NCBI GenBank assembly: GCA_951799405.1
Contig: OX637339.1
Span: 1,302,001-1,366,000 of the forward strand
Direction: 5' to 3'
DNA length: 64,000 bases
Origin: Agapetus fuscipes
Taxonomy: Eukaryota; Arthropoda; Insecta; Trichoptera; Glossosomatidae
Below the pieces are notes generated by a model that ran no database searches, was not told the DNA's origin, and saw only the letters and a program-made list of their open reading frames with translations. The position numbers were made by a program, and so were the translations under genes. Numbering within the stretch: position 1 is the stretch's first letter; each line of letters starts with the position of its first letter. Below are positions 1-9,679 of this stretch, one piece after another.

Positions 1-250
1 GAGACTAAATGCACAAAAATTAAATATTCTAAAAGGATATTGCAGGGTATTCGGAGTGTCATTGAAATATTAATACTTTTTTCAATCAATGTTTTTTTGT
101 AAGTTGTAACTCGTATTGATTCAGATGTTGTTTATTCATTGTTTTTGAAAGTACATATTGTTGTTTATATAATAAATTGTAAATATTAGTAATATCCATA
201 GTTTTGCAAATACATAAACCTTTATTTCGATCAAATCAACCCTAAAAATT

Positions 251-349
251 ACACCGAATCTCCCTGTTTAACATGAAAAATAACGCGAATTTCCCTGTTT
301 TTGAACAAAAATAACGCGAATTTCCCAAAAAAATAACGCGAATTTTGCA
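251..349. repeat. short irregular tandem repeat
   Basis: Three spaced copies of AAATAACGCGAATTT, with CCCTGTTT-type spacers between the first ones, occur in AT-rich DNA. No coding potential is seen. The flanks (1-250 and 350-786) show no gene, RNA or recognisable element. Confidence 0.5.
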
Positions 350-786
350 AAAAATAGCACCACTTTTTTCCAGTCCCTACCTATAAGTCAAGGAATATAA
401 GCAATTAATTACATCCAGTTATAAAAAACAAGCACTAAAAAATCTACAAAACATGTATAAAAATGAAAATTGAGTCTTTGTCTTAGCCGCCTACATTACA
501 GATCAGCCGCCATTTCTCTGTAATCTATAATAAGTCTAGTCTATCTAGTATGCATATAATCTATACATAACAGTCTGGTCAATAGCTAACGGACAAAGAA
601 AGGACGGTGAAAGACTGACAAAGTGTATAATATGCAGTAATACCCTGACTTACGCTACCCTGTTTTACGCAAATGCGGAGGTACGCAGTTTTTCTTTTTG
701 ATCATTTTGCTCATCGGCGTGTTCGGTTTACGACAAGTCTGATTGTGTTCCGTGTGGAATAACAATTCAGCCTCAGATCCTGAACA

Positions 787-1268
787 AATCGATGGTATAA
801 TAGAAGAAGTGATGAAGAATCGATGGTATAATAGAAGAAGTGATGAAGAATCGATGGTATAATAGAAGAAGTGATGAAGAATCGATGGTATAATAGAAGA
901 AGTGATGAAGAATCGATGGTAAAATAGAAGAAGTGATGAAGAATCGATGGTATAATAGAAGAAACATGAAGAATCGATGGTTTAATAGAAGAAGTGATGA
1001 AGAATCGATGGTATAATAGAGGAAGTGATAAAGAATTGATGGTGTAATAGAAGAAGTGATAAAGAATTGATGGTGTAATAGAAGAGGTGATGAAGAATCG
1101 ATGGTTTAATAGAAGAAGTGATGAAGAATCGATGGTTTAATAGAAGAAGTGATGGAGAATCGATGGTATAATAGAAGAAGTGATGAAGAATCGATGGTAT
1201 AATAGAAGAAGTGATGAAGAATCGATGGTTTAATAGAAGAAGTGATGAAGAATCGATGGTATAATAGA
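787..1268. repeat. 31-bp minisatellite, about 15 units
   Basis: The unit starts AATCGATGGTATAATAGAAG and is 31 bp long, so successive copies change reading frame; short ORFs here are artefacts. Units are very similar, with substitutions such as TATAAT/TTTAAT/TGTAAT and one short unit near 960. Near-identity suggests recent expansion. Confidence 0.95.
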
Positions 1269-1440
1269 GTTACGCGGTCTCACCTATTGTGCAAGTCCAG
1301 GATATCACTGTAACCTCCATAGAATTTGTCCCATACTATAATCCAAACACCCCGTTATTTCAAACCCTCCTGTGTTTTTAGGGGTTCAGATTAATGAGGC
1401 TTTTTGTATCGTCAATTAATTAAGGTAGGAAATCAGTAAA

Positions 1441-1564
1441 TCTAAATCTAAGTTATAAAGACATGTATCATTTGAGATTCATATTAAATGCATTCCCACA
1501 AGCAGACATTCATAATTTTGCGCTAACACGTGCCGCATGTGGACCTACAATATAAAAACCCAAT
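1441..1564 (-). repeat. retroposon C, 3' half
   Basis: Matches the 3' half of the ~250-bp C family on the - strand (CTAAGTT..., CATTCCCACAAGCAGACA, TGCCGCATGTGGACCTAC). It stops at about 1564, so the 5' half is missing. Confidence 0.8.
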
Positions 1565-1566
1565 TT

Positions 1567-1657
1567 TCCATCCATACCTTTCTCGGTCTTCCTCTACCAC
1601 GACATCCAGGGACTATTCTTGCAACAAATACTTTCTTAATAAATGCTGTCAAAAATG
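1567..1657 (-). mobile_element. RTE-like LINE C-terminal scrap
   Basis: The - strand reads IKKVFVARIV and then RGRGRPRKVWM, the arginine/proline-rich motif at the C-terminus of RTE-like LINE proteins. The same motif occurs at 33.8 and 51.7 kb. Only about 30 codons remain. From 1658 to 2008 nothing is recognised. Confidence 0.55.
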
Positions 1658-2008
1658 TGATTGAAAAAGTATACCGTACTGGGGGTATTCATATAGCCAG
1701 AACATTCAGAAGCCAAAAGGTTAATCGGGGTAATTAAGTGTCATTGACCTGTTAGATTTTAAAAAATAACATGTGCGTACTTAGAACAGTTTGCCTGTGA
1801 AGAAAAAGGAAGTGTGTGTTGCCAGCGTGCTGTCATATTGTTTCTAAAAATAAAGAAGAGCGTTGCATAAGAAATTTCAATGCCACAGCGTTGAAATGCT
1901 GTGAGTCAGCCACTCATGTGACTTGTGAAAATAAGTGTATTGGGAGGAATTCTCTAAAAAAATTTTAGGTGTTAAAAAATGCCTTATTAGCCTCTATAAT
2001 AATAATAT

Positions 2009-2240
2009 ATCTATAATCTAAGTTGCAAAGAGATGTATTAACATTTAATTTCATATTAAATGCACAAGAGGCACATGTAAGCTCACGCTTACAAATGCTG
2101 CATGTGTACACACAATTTAAAATTCAGACCTCAAATGAACATCAATCCTGTAACTTTTACCGACCTTCCCTGAATGGCAAAGTGAACCATTTTTTACAGT
2201 ACCTATGGGTGGTTAGCCTTGTACCAAACTACAAGTCAAT
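2009..2240 (-). repeat. retroposon C, near full length
   Basis: Runs from the ATCTAAGTTGCAAAGA end through TCCCTGAATGGCAAAGTGAA to ACCAAACTACAAGTCAATG. It is a diverged full-length copy on the - strand. Confidence 0.85.
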
Positions 2241-2314
2241 GAAATTTATTATTTTTAATTAGTTCCTTCACAAATATGTTGGTATGAGGCTGACCCCGCA
2301 TGCTGTAAAAAAAA

Positions 2315-2557
2315 GAGGGTGTGAGAAAAGATTTCCCGTTTCAATTTTTATTTAAAACCCAAAATAAAATACCGGCAAGGCTTACTCAGCCTTCACAACA
2401 AGTCAGCACAAGCCCCCCTTGGGAGAGCTGGGAAAACCCCACTTCAACTGAAAAGGTTGGTGTAAGGCCGGCCACCTTACCCGTAAAAATCTCGCCACAT
2501 GCAACCTCTTTGAGGATAACGCAGCAAGAAGTTACACTATATGTTTAGCTTAGTTGA
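2315..2557 (+). repeat. SINE B, body without tRNA head
   Basis: Shows the B body: TTCCCGTTTCAATTTTTATT, AATACCGGCAAGGCTTACTC, the CCTTCACAAC segment, CCCACTTCAACTGAA and the end ACACTATATGTTTAGCTTAG. The tRNA-like head seen in other B copies is absent. Confidence 0.85.
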
Positions 2558-2574
2558 GTACCAGCATTGTCTTT

Positions 2575-2803
2575 GCTGTCTTCCCCATCATCACTGGTCC
2601 CGTTTGAAGAGCGTGCATTTGCAGTTGCTGGTCCTCTGGCCTGGAACCACCTGCCACATCATGTGAGAGAGCTAGAGGACCATGAAAAGTTCCGGAATGC
2701 ACGGAAGACAAGCAAATTTCTGGCATGATTTGCGCAATCCCCCTTGGAGTGACTACATCACGAAACGGCGCTATAAAGAAATCATCAACTCATCATCATC
2801 ATC
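2575..2803 (+). mobile_element. CR1/L2-type LINE 3' end (5'-truncated)
   Basis: One frame reads FEERAFAVAGPLAWNHLP, matching the GDRAFSSAGPSCWNSLP segment of the intact LINE ORF2 at 44553-47618. It is followed by ACGGCGCTATA and a short (ATC)n tail. Frame breaks show it is dead. SINE A follows directly at 2804. Confidence 0.8.
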
Positions 2804-2966
2804 CCGTAGTCTAGTGGTAATGCTTCTGACTCGAAAATGGAAGGTTGTGGGTTCGAATCCCGGCGGAGCACAAAAAATATACCATTTGTTTTTTCAAATA
2901 TGCTCTTCTCTGGGTTGAAAAATTCTTATACCTTTACCAAGACCAGGTCACCAAAGGTCCATCCCG
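2804..2966 (+). repeat. SINE A, tRNA-like head and partial body
   Basis: The tRNA-like head carries a box A-like TAGTCTAGTGG and box B GGTTCGAATCC, then CGGCGGAGCACAAAAAATAT. The body stops after GGTCCATCCCGG, so the copy is 3'-truncated. Confidence 0.85.
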
Positions 2967-3605
2967 GGGGCACTCATAGTACTAAACCCGATTTTTTTCA
3001 TTTTTCTTTAGTTTTTACACAGCAATAAGATTGAAAACCGCATGAAGTACTGCTATTGGGTAGAACCATCCATTAATAAATTCAAAGCATTCATTTTTGT
3101 TTGTAGGTATTTAAAATATAATATTTAAGTCATAGAGTTATAAGGCTTAAATGATTTAAGTTGACCTTGAAAATGGACTGTTGAAAAAGCTGAATTCCAC
3201 AATTTGTTGACATTAAAACACTAACACACTCAAAAAAAATCTTTGTGTAAATAAAAAGGGTCACTAACTTCTATTTTTTCCGATGTATTTGGATTTCGTG
3301 CCTACGCATACTAATGAGGTATATCTATTTTTAGAATCTCGATCTTTTTCTGTAATCTAAATTATGATGGAGTATAATAATAATTTCACAAAAGTTTTTT
3401 TTTTAGTATGCACTAAAAAAACTTCATTTCACTGTATTTTGAGAAATAAAAACCCACAGAAGATATGTTTTGTATCTTTGGAGATATTTAATATAAAAAC
3501 CAAGAGTTGCGTGGCTGGATTAGGCAGAAAATCACTGGCACTTAAGAGGTTAAACTGTTTTCTCCACCACTGCAATTATCCTATTGTTTGTTTTATATGT
3601 TCCAG
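2967..3605. other. likely intron of the MCRIP-like gene, no element seen
   Basis: AT-rich DNA without a recognisable repeat or ORF. It ends in a pyrimidine-rich tract and TTCCAG acceptor just before the exon at 3606. The upstream coding exons of the gene could not be located; they may lie here undetected or outside the window. Confidence 0.4.
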
Positions 3606-3665
3606 CCTGGATGCAGGCAGCAGAGTGTGATAGCGAGCCCACTTCTCCTTCAGATGAAGAAAACA
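3606..3665 (+). CDS. MCRIP2/FAM195-like gene, penultimate coding exon
   Basis: A 60-nt exon lies between the acceptor TATGTTCCAG and the donor GTAAGT. It enters in phase so that an incoming G plus CC makes Ala, and reads AWMQAAECDSEPTSPSDEEN. It ends on one base (A) of the next codon. The first base of the 4954 exon pair completes that codon as ACC, so the two exons join in frame. Members of the family have an EAW-type motif followed by a variable acidic/serine stretch at this place. Known MCRIP proteins are small and bind the CtBP corepressor and stress-granule RNA-binding proteins; that role is assigned here by family only. Confidence 0.65.
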
Positions 3666-3689
3666 GTAAGTTTATTTGTACAATAAAAT

Positions 3690-4090
3690 ACAAAATTTAT
3701 ATAGCGCCTTTTATGACAGTGTGTCACTCCAAAGGTGCTTGTCCATATGATTGGACGAAGAGGTGAGTCTTGAGACGCCTTTTTAACAGGTTCTCCAAAT
3801 CCAGTTCCCTCAGTGAGGCGGAAATAGTATTCCAAGTCATTGGAGCGGCCGCCTTGAATGCCCTGTCTCCAAAAACAGTGCGGGGCCTTCTTGCAGGGAT
3901 GTCCAGGCAGCTGCTTCTTGATGCAGCTGACCTCAGTGTTTGTCCGTGCGAGGTTGTAGTTGCTGGAGACACCAGCTCCATCAGGTACCCCGGAGCACTC
4001 CCACGCAGTGCTTTAAAGGTGAGCAGGCCGACTTTGAAGGTGATCCTCTCAGGGAGTTTCAGCCAATGCAGAGCTTGAAGGTGAGGAGGG
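3690..4090 (-). mobile_element. CR1/L2-type LINE 3' end, antisense in intron
   Basis: The - strand reads TVFGDRAFKAAAPMTWN and LKRRLKTHLF, the C-terminus of the LINE ORF2 family, preceded by a degenerate LHWL segment. It lies antisense in the intron between the two MCRIP-like exons, starting about 25 bp from the donor. Confidence 0.85.
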
Positions 4091-4129
4091 ATGTGGCATT
4101 GTAAAGAATCCTATGCGGAAGACTCCCAT

Positions 4130-4290
4130 TTCTGGAAATCTATAGGTCTATGACACTTGTAAGAGTACCACGGAGGTGTGGGTATTGGTGAGTTGGCGGT
4201 TTATGTCCTGATCCTTTATAGCAGCGGTGTTAGCGGGGTAGTGTTGTATTGTGTGTTGCATTGCCTTGGCTTTGTACTGAGTAAAAGCAT
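4130..4290 (-). repeat. SINE A-related 3' fragment, third tail type
   Basis: GGTCTATGACACTTGTAAGA followed by a GAGGTGTGGG-type stretch matches the - strand of the SINE A 3' body. It then continues into GCAGCGGTGTTAGC..., a sequence also seen next to the A tail at 51.4-51.5 kb. The two copies suggest a tail variant rather than a chance join. Confidence 0.5.
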
Positions 4291-4330
4291 TAAATCTGTG
4301 CCCCTAGTATAAAACATTGCGCAAATCTAC

Positions 4331-4537
4331 CTAGGATGGAAGTCTCGACGACCGTCAATAGATCTTACCTTATCTATTCGAAGATAGGATGGAATAAAAC
4401 ATGGTGGCGTATCAACAGCTGATTCATTTTATATGAATCAACAATCAGCTGTTGAGGCACTGCCATGTTTTCATCCGTCCTATCTTCAAATAGGTACGAT
4501 AAGATCTATCGACGGTCATCGAGTCTTCCACTCCTGG
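4331..4537. mobile_element. foldback/MITE with ~95-bp arms
   Basis: Imperfect inverted repeats run almost to the centre: AGTCTCGACGACCGTCAATA pairs with the region ending TCGACGGTCATCGAGTCTTC, and CAACAGCTGATTC with GAATCAACAATCAGCTGTTG. There is no internal ORF. It is in the MCRIP-like intron. Confidence 0.8.
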
Positions 4538-4565
4538 ATTGTTTATATGGAAAAAATGTACGCAA

Positions 4566-4640
4566 AATTGTCACATGCGACCCCTTCGCCGATAACGTAG
4601 ACAAGAAGTTACACTATATGCGTAGTTTAGTTGCGATTTT
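4566..4640 (+). repeat. SINE B, 3' end fragment
   Basis: Contains CACATGCGACCCCTTCG, GATAACG, and AAGAAGTTACACTATATGCG, the 3' end of SINE B. Confidence 0.7.
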
Positions 4641-4675
4641 GCATTTTTACTCTCTAGAAGTGTCATCGTATATAG

Positions 4676-4843
4676 CAGAGGTGCCCATACAGTCGATCGG
4701 GGGAGGTTTTAAGGTTGATCGCCGAGGATAGCACATTATGAATTATGAGTTATATTTGTTGGGCTAAACAGTTACAATGTCGATCTCCTATTCATAAATT
4801 TTTACTAAGTCAATCTCCTCTAGAAAAAATATGGGCACTCCTG
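4676..4843. mobile_element. hAT-like MITE, copy 1, with 8-bp target duplication
   Basis: The ends CAGAGGTGCCCATA and TATGGGCACTCCTG are inverted repeats of hAT type. Exact 8-bp duplications GTATATAG flank the element at 4668-4675 and 4844-4851. Total length is 168 bp with no ORF, so it is non-autonomous. A second copy lies at 8494-9208. Confidence 0.9.
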
Positions 4844-4953
4844 GTATATAGAATACAATTTTTGGCTTATACAATCGAGGGGAGATTGTGTACAAAAAAT
4901 TAAAGGGTTAGCATGACCTTTTTGTATTGAAATGCTTTGTCTCTGCGTTGCAG

Positions 4954-5099
4954 CCTACCCCCTCAGTCCCGCGATGGTGCCGAGCAATCTGTACTACAAG
5001 GACTCCGCGCCCAGCCCCGTGCTGAGGGAGTTCAAGCCCTTCGACCTGGAGTCCTGGTGGGGCAAGCGGCTCTTCCACAACATCACCAAGTCGGTGTGA
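4954..5099 (+). CDS. MCRIP2/FAM195-like gene, last coding exon
   Basis: The acceptor CTGCGTTGCAG precedes the exon. After the split codon it reads YPLSPAMVPSNLYYKDSAPS and then PVLREFKPFDLESWWGKRLF, ending HNITKSV and TGA at 5097-5099. The block PxLxxFxPxDLxxWW followed by about a dozen residues and the C-terminus is the signature of MCRIP2 (FAM195A); MCRIP1 lacks the WW. The exon is clearly GC-richer than its surroundings, as expected for conserved coding DNA. The N-terminal part is not found. The antisense ORF over this exon is a shadow. Confidence 0.75.
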
Positions 5100-5324
5100 G
5101 CCCCGACCAGCACGTGAACAAATCAGAGGACATTTCAAACCACCCGTGTCACAGTTATCTTGTGTGCGATTTGTTCCGCATTTAAAAAAGTCGTGTGTAT
5201 GTAAGAGTGTGCTGTGATTTTGTAAACAACACAACAGAAGCGCTATTCTGCTAAATTCCTTACGGCGACGAGATAGCGATTTGTATCCAAAATTAAGGTG
5301 TACTTTGATTTTTCTAATACATCC
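5100..5324 (+). other. probable 3' UTR and flank of the MCRIP-like gene
   Basis: Follows the TGA. No repeat family is recognised and no clear AATAAA is seen before the Penelope-like element that starts near 5325. Confidence 0.35.
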
Positions 5325-5875
5325 TCATACATGCTGGAGTGATGTTTTCCGGGATCTGTTGCCGTCGTCTATGGGAGCTGGAGCTTCCGGACGTTTCGCC
5401 CATTTCTACGATGGGCTTCTTCAGCGTGATGTATGATGATAAAGATGATCTTGATGAGAACTGTGATGCAAGTGTGTGTACACTCGAGGTTTATATGGGG
5501 AAACTAAAGACACTTTGCATACGAGTTTGTAGGTTTAGCAGCGACATCTGTGGTACATCATGGGGTATATCAGCAGACCATCTTGCTTCTACAAGTATGT
5601 GTTTGTCGTTTAAAAGCACCATCTATGAATTGCATTGCGAAACTTTGAATACAAGAGAAATTACATATGACTTCTACATTTCATCGCCCCTTCATTATTG
5701 GTCTTCTTTCGGTTTTCGGCCAAGCGCTTGGATTTTCTTAGGGCTGACTTAACGTTGGAGTGAGGAGAGTGGTTTTCCAGCCCACAGTCGTCAATGTTTG
5801 CTACACAATTCGTGTTGAACACAGCTCCCACAGACCACGGCATCAGCCGGCCGTGTAAGCCTAAAATTCTTATTC
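5325..5875 (-). mobile_element. Penelope-like element remnant
   Basis: On the - strand, CACGCTGAAGAAGCCCATCG pairs with ATGGGCGAAACGTCCGGAAG to give a CTGAAGA-hairpin-GAAA core, nearly identical to 61.97 kb. The far end GGCCGTGTAAGCCTAAAATT also matches the 61.87 kb element. About 300 bp lie between the terminal parts, with a short - strand ORF (5661-5843) that could be the decayed C-terminus of a Penelope protein, but this is not demonstrable by eye. Confidence 0.65.
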
Positions 5876-6289
5876 ATCCTCATGCATTTCGTAACTTCCG
5901 ATCTGGCACATTTTGATTGTGTACGCACTACTATTTTAACGTGGAACAAATATATCGTAAATAAAAATCTTAACCAAGGCTATAATGTATGTTTTATATA
6001 AGAGTCGTATAGAATTAAACGCGGGAATCTAGATTTTTTTTTTAAATAGAAAAAATGGAAACACAGTAAGTATGTTATCCTCTATTTTTCCATGTATTTG
6101 TTTCATTTTTTAATAAAAATCCAGGATTTCTGTGTTTGGTTGTACGTCTCATTGAATATAGTTTCACATACAGGCATAAAATTGTATTAATGTTTAGTGG
6201 CACGGTTAAAAATAATGAATTTTGATAATTTCTAGCTTTGCCAAATCATCGCGAATATAAGGGATCATCCATCTATGTTTCACTCTTAG
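5876..6289. other. no gene or element recognised
   Basis: AT-rich sequence with stops in all frames; no repeat family match was noticed. Confidence 0.4.
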
Positions 6290-6690
6290 GTCTGTAATCT
6301 TTAATCTGAGCTGCAAAGATATATTAACATTTAAGATTCATGTATCGATAGCTTAAAGGTAAATGTGAATAAGTGACACATTAAGCTAACATGGGTTTCT
6401 CAGATAAATGCACCTTTTTATCCTATTTTCTACGAGAGAGAACACGACAAAAGCGTGAAAACTCTGTAGTTTAGAAGTTTGCCATGATTACTTCTTTATA
6501 ATTAGTTTACTTACTATGAGAAGTTACACTAATAAAATGTTAAATCCATGATTTATCAAATCAGTGAGTCAGCACTCTTCAGTTTTTCATTTAAGGTGGC
6601 GATATAATGTATCCCCACTAGCAGACATATGTAAGTCCCCGCTTACACATGCCACATGTGAACTTGCAACTTCAACACTTACGGTGTTAT
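6290..6690 (-). repeat. retroposon C, split by element I
   Basis: AATCTGAGCTGCAAAGATAT...AAGATTC before 6346 and ACTAGCAGACAT...CACATGCCACATGTGAAC after 6612 are the two parts of one C copy on the - strand. The 5' half is missing. Confidence 0.65.
6346..6606. mobile_element. element family I, copy 1, inserted in C
   Basis: Begins near GCTTAAAGG and contains AAGCTAACATGGGTTTCTCA, ACTATGAGAAGTTACA and AATCAGTGAGTCAGCACT, shared with 15.0-15.5 kb and 61.5 kb. ATGTAT occurs at both borders (6340-6345 and 6607-6612), a possible target duplication. No ORF; class unknown. Confidence 0.6.
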
Positions 6691-6699
6691 TCTTACTTG

Positions 6700-7735
6700 T
6701 CATATTTCGCCATCGGCCTAACTGGCGACTACTTAGTCTGGGTACAACGCCGGACTAGACCAAATTTGAAATATTGATTCTCGTTCATAGTGTAACGTAG
6801 GAACAGTTGAGCCTGCGACCAAATTTGGACGGCTGAAATTACGTCCGTTCAATGTCGTATTTAAAAAAAAATCTGTTCTGGAGATGTCACTTTATAAATA
6901 TTATTTAAAGAATAGGGAATTTTCAGTCGTTTTTAAATAATTATTAAAACAATAACCATTGACAATAACGCAAAAAAAAGATGAAAAATAAAAGCAAATA
7001 ATCAGTTTATAAATTTGTTGTGCAATTTATAATTAAAACAACTTTGAAAACAATTGATTAGCCAAAAAAATCCGTATATTTTTTGTGGATCGGGAAAAAT
7101 AAACCAAAAGTAGGGAATATGCGTTTGGGATGACCACACAAATATCGCTGACGTCACAATGGCGGACGGCTGACTGTTTTGTTTGTACACAGATCATGTC
7201 GGCGCGAAATGCAAGTAAATATTTTATTTCAGATGGAAAAAGTGTCTCATATGTGTTCGTAGAGTGTTAAATATTCTCTTCACTTATTTTAAACTATATA
7301 CATAACTTCAGTTTCGCGGCAAATTTTTCATATTGAGAAATTTGCCGCGAGCCGTGATGCAATCTGTCAAATGATTTATTTTGCTGATTAATTTTGTGTG
7401 TTTTGTGCCTCAAAAAGCGATTGATTAGCAAAAAAGTGCTGAATTCTGTCAATTTGACCAAAATGACAAAAACAAATCGCAAAACAAAACAGTAATAAAG
7501 CAAATATTTACGATTTGATATTAAATACGGCAGTTGTCAAAATCGATTGTACCACAAAATCGTCTCCGTGGCGGTTTTGTCTTGGCCTAACTTCGCATTG
7601 CTTCGCATACATTTGGAGGTTAGATTTGGGCGGGCGTTGAGCTCGAGACGCAAGCCTAACTACTTCAGAAATGTTCAAGAATCAAAATTAAGCAAAACCT
7701 GGGTTCAAAGGGCGACGAAAATGTCTAAGAATAAC
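6700..7735. other. low-copy stretch, no gene proven
   Basis: No repeat family recognised. It includes a possible promoter-like site (see 7149). The ORFs at 7002-7190, 7294-7503 and 7547-7843 resemble no family I know. Confidence 0.35.
7149..7215 (+). promoter_or_regulatory. possible CRE-type promoter and first exon
   Basis: A perfect CRE palindrome TGACGTCA is followed at once by ATGGCGGACGGCTGA and, 40 bp on, by ATGTCGGCGCGAAATGCA and GTAAAT, which could be a short first exon with a donor. No downstream exon was found, so this is speculative. Confidence 0.2.
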
Positions 7736-7739
7736 ACCG

Positions 7740-7855
7740 TTAAATCTCAAATGAACATAAGCCCTGCTACTCTTACCGTTGGCAAAGTGAACCATTTTTT
7801 TACAGTATGGTTGGTTAGTCTCTCATACCAACCTATAAGTTAAAGAACTCAAGAA
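7740..7855 (-). repeat. retroposon C, 5' half
   Basis: TCTCAAATGAACATAAGCCC through GTTGGCAAAGTGAACC to ACCAACCTATAAGTTAAAGA; 5' half only, - strand. Confidence 0.8.
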
Positions 7856-7945
7856 CTAGGTTAGCGCAAATAAACTGCTCTAGTAGAGTAACTTCTTGCC
7901 ACATCTGCCGCACTTCTGATATGTGTATCCTATTGATTTTCACTG

Positions 7946-8203
7946 GTAATTCCTTGACTTATAGGTTAGTATGAGGCTGACCGCCCATACTGTAAAAAGA
8001 TGGTTCACTTTGTCAATGCCACCCCTGTTTCAGTGAAGGTTAGGAAGGATGCAGGGCTGATGTTCATTTGAGATTGGATTTTTATATTATAAGTCTACAT
8101 GCGGCATGTTTTAGCGCGTACTTATACGTGTCTGCTTGTGGGAATGCGTTTAACATGGATCTCAAAAGATAAATATCTTTGCAACTTAGATTTAGATTAG
8201 ATG
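7946..8203 (+). repeat. retroposon C, full length
   Basis: Starts ATTCCTTGACTTATAGGTTA and ends GCAACTTAGATTTAGATTAG. The variable short-repeat tail is typical of the family. Confidence 0.9.
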
Positions 8204-8213
8204 GTATAGCCTT

Positions 8214-8350
8214 ACATAAATCACCCCGCTTGAAGTGGGGGTTGCCCAGCTCCCGAGGGGGCTGGTTCTCATTTGTTGTGAAGGCTGAGTTAACTTTGGC
8301 GGTATTTTATTTTGGGTTTGAGACAAAAAGCATGATCCCTTATGTTTGTT
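8214..8350 (-). repeat. SINE B fragment
   Basis: CTTGAAGTGGGGGTTGCCCA, CTCCCGAGGGGGCTGG, TTGTGAAGGCTGAGTTAACT and TATTTTATTTTGGGTTTGAG match the B body on the - strand. Both ends are missing. Confidence 0.8.
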
Positions 8351-8493
8351 GGAGAGAATTTTCTGTCATACCATCTCTGATCACTCGAATATCAAAATGT
8401 GCAAATAAATTTAACTACGCAATATGTAAAGTCAAAAATCATATAGATATAGATATGCATAAAATAAAATATATTATTATTATCCTTATATAG

Positions 8494-9208
8494 CAGAGGT
8501 GCCCATACGGTCGATCGCCGAGGATAGCTAAAATGTCAGTGATCGACTTTAAGACTCATATTCGGGATACCCAAATTCGCTCACATCACTCCGCTGTTAA
8601 AAACATTACATTGGCTTCGTTTTCCCGAGAGGGTGGTCTACCGTGTTTGTGTGATGGTATATAAAGCCATCAATGGCTTGGCTCCACCTTATTTGACTGA
8701 CATGATGTTGCCTGTTGAGATGGGTGTAAGGAGGCAGACACTCAGATCCGCGGGCGATGGAGCAGTCAATTTGGTTCAGCCACGCCGCCAGATTCGTACA
8801 AATTTCGGAGACCGCGCTTTCCGTGTTGCGGGTCCGGTGGAGTGGAACAGTCTGCCACCCTGAGTGAAGAACTCCAAATCTGTGGGTGTATTTCGCGGAG
8901 CACTCAAGACTCACCTTTTCAAAAAGTCTTATCCATGATCGGAGAGGTGTCTTAAAAAACATCTTATCCCTTGGGGTGTGACACACACAGAAACGGCGCT
9001 CTCTTATCATTTGTAATTTTAAATAAATTAGCCTGATATTATTATTTGACTCAATGTAATTTTACTTATGATAATTTTTTTCTTAAGAAATATTTATACA
9101 TTATGAATTATGAGTTATATTTGTTGGGCTAAACAGTTAAAATGTCGATCTCCTATTCATAAATTTTTGCTAGGTCGATCTCCTCAAGAAAAAGTATGGG
9201 CACCCCTG
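8494..9208. mobile_element. hAT-like MITE, copy 2, split by a LINE fragment
   Basis: The ends CAGAGGTGCCCATACGG and GTATGGGCACCCCTG match copy 1. The inner parts GATCGCCGAGGATAGC and ACATTATGAATTATGAGTTA, adjacent in copy 1, are separated here by about 560 bp of LINE. The flanks TTATATAG and GTATATAT are a decayed 8-bp duplication. Confidence 0.85.
8540..9085 (+). mobile_element. CR1/L2-type LINE 3' end inside the hAT-like MITE
   Basis: The frame reads RVCVMVYKAINGLAPPYLTD, then NFGDRAFRVAGPVEWNSLPP, a stop, and GALKTHLFKKSYP after it. It matches the C-terminal 150 residues of the LINE ORF2. A short ATT-rich stretch lies after ACGGCGCTCTC. Confidence 0.85.
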
Positions 9209-9216
9209 GTATATAT

Positions 9217-9679
9217 TATGTCTTGTACAGAATCAAAGGCAGCAATCTGGGCTTATTTCTGAAAATTAGAGAAATATATGGAAGCACAGAAAGTAGCATT
9301 CTCTTTGTTTTTATATATTTGTCTCATTAAAAAAAAAACCCCGTATTTCTGTCTATGATTCTGTAGGACTCAAATCTTGTGTTTAAACATTGTCAGTTGT
9401 TAACTGAATTTTCTCTCCGTTCAAGTTTCAACTCAAATTTTGTATGGAAAATTCATCATATTGTAAAGGCAGTGCCTTGTTGTGCCAGCCATTTGTCTCT
9501 GCTGGTCGCCATCCTCTTGCAAAGGCAGTGCCTTGTTGATTTAAATTAGGCACTAAAAACCAAAATATGTCATCTCAAACAAACTGCTGAGTTTTATTTT
9601 GTATGTACAAGTTAGCTATACAATTTTAAGAAGTCTCTAAAAATGTCTAATGCTTTAATAACTGGTTCAAACACTAAAT
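9217..9679. other. no gene; one short direct repeat
   Basis: AAAGGCAGTGCCTTGTTG occurs twice (about 9466 and 9519), a 50-60-bp two-copy direct repeat. Nothing else is recognised. Confidence 0.4.

Noticed and set aside
773..967. ORF with SSLLLLYHRFF repeats
   Set aside because: Product of the 31-bp minisatellite, no coding signal.
787..1268. CRISPR-like array of direct repeats
   Set aside because: Head-to-tail identical units without unique spacers, in an intron-bearing eukaryotic sequence.
2804..2880. tRNA gene candidates with GGTTCGAATCC (here and at about 21480, 27256, 39545, 48771, 62555)
   Set aside because: Imperfect acceptor and anticodon stems, many copies, and each continues into the same SINE body; these are tRNA-derived SINE heads.
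4908..5234. 108-codon ORF on the - strand over the MCRIP-like exon
   Set aside because: Shadow of the GC-rich exon on the other strand; the + strand frame has family motifs and splice sites.
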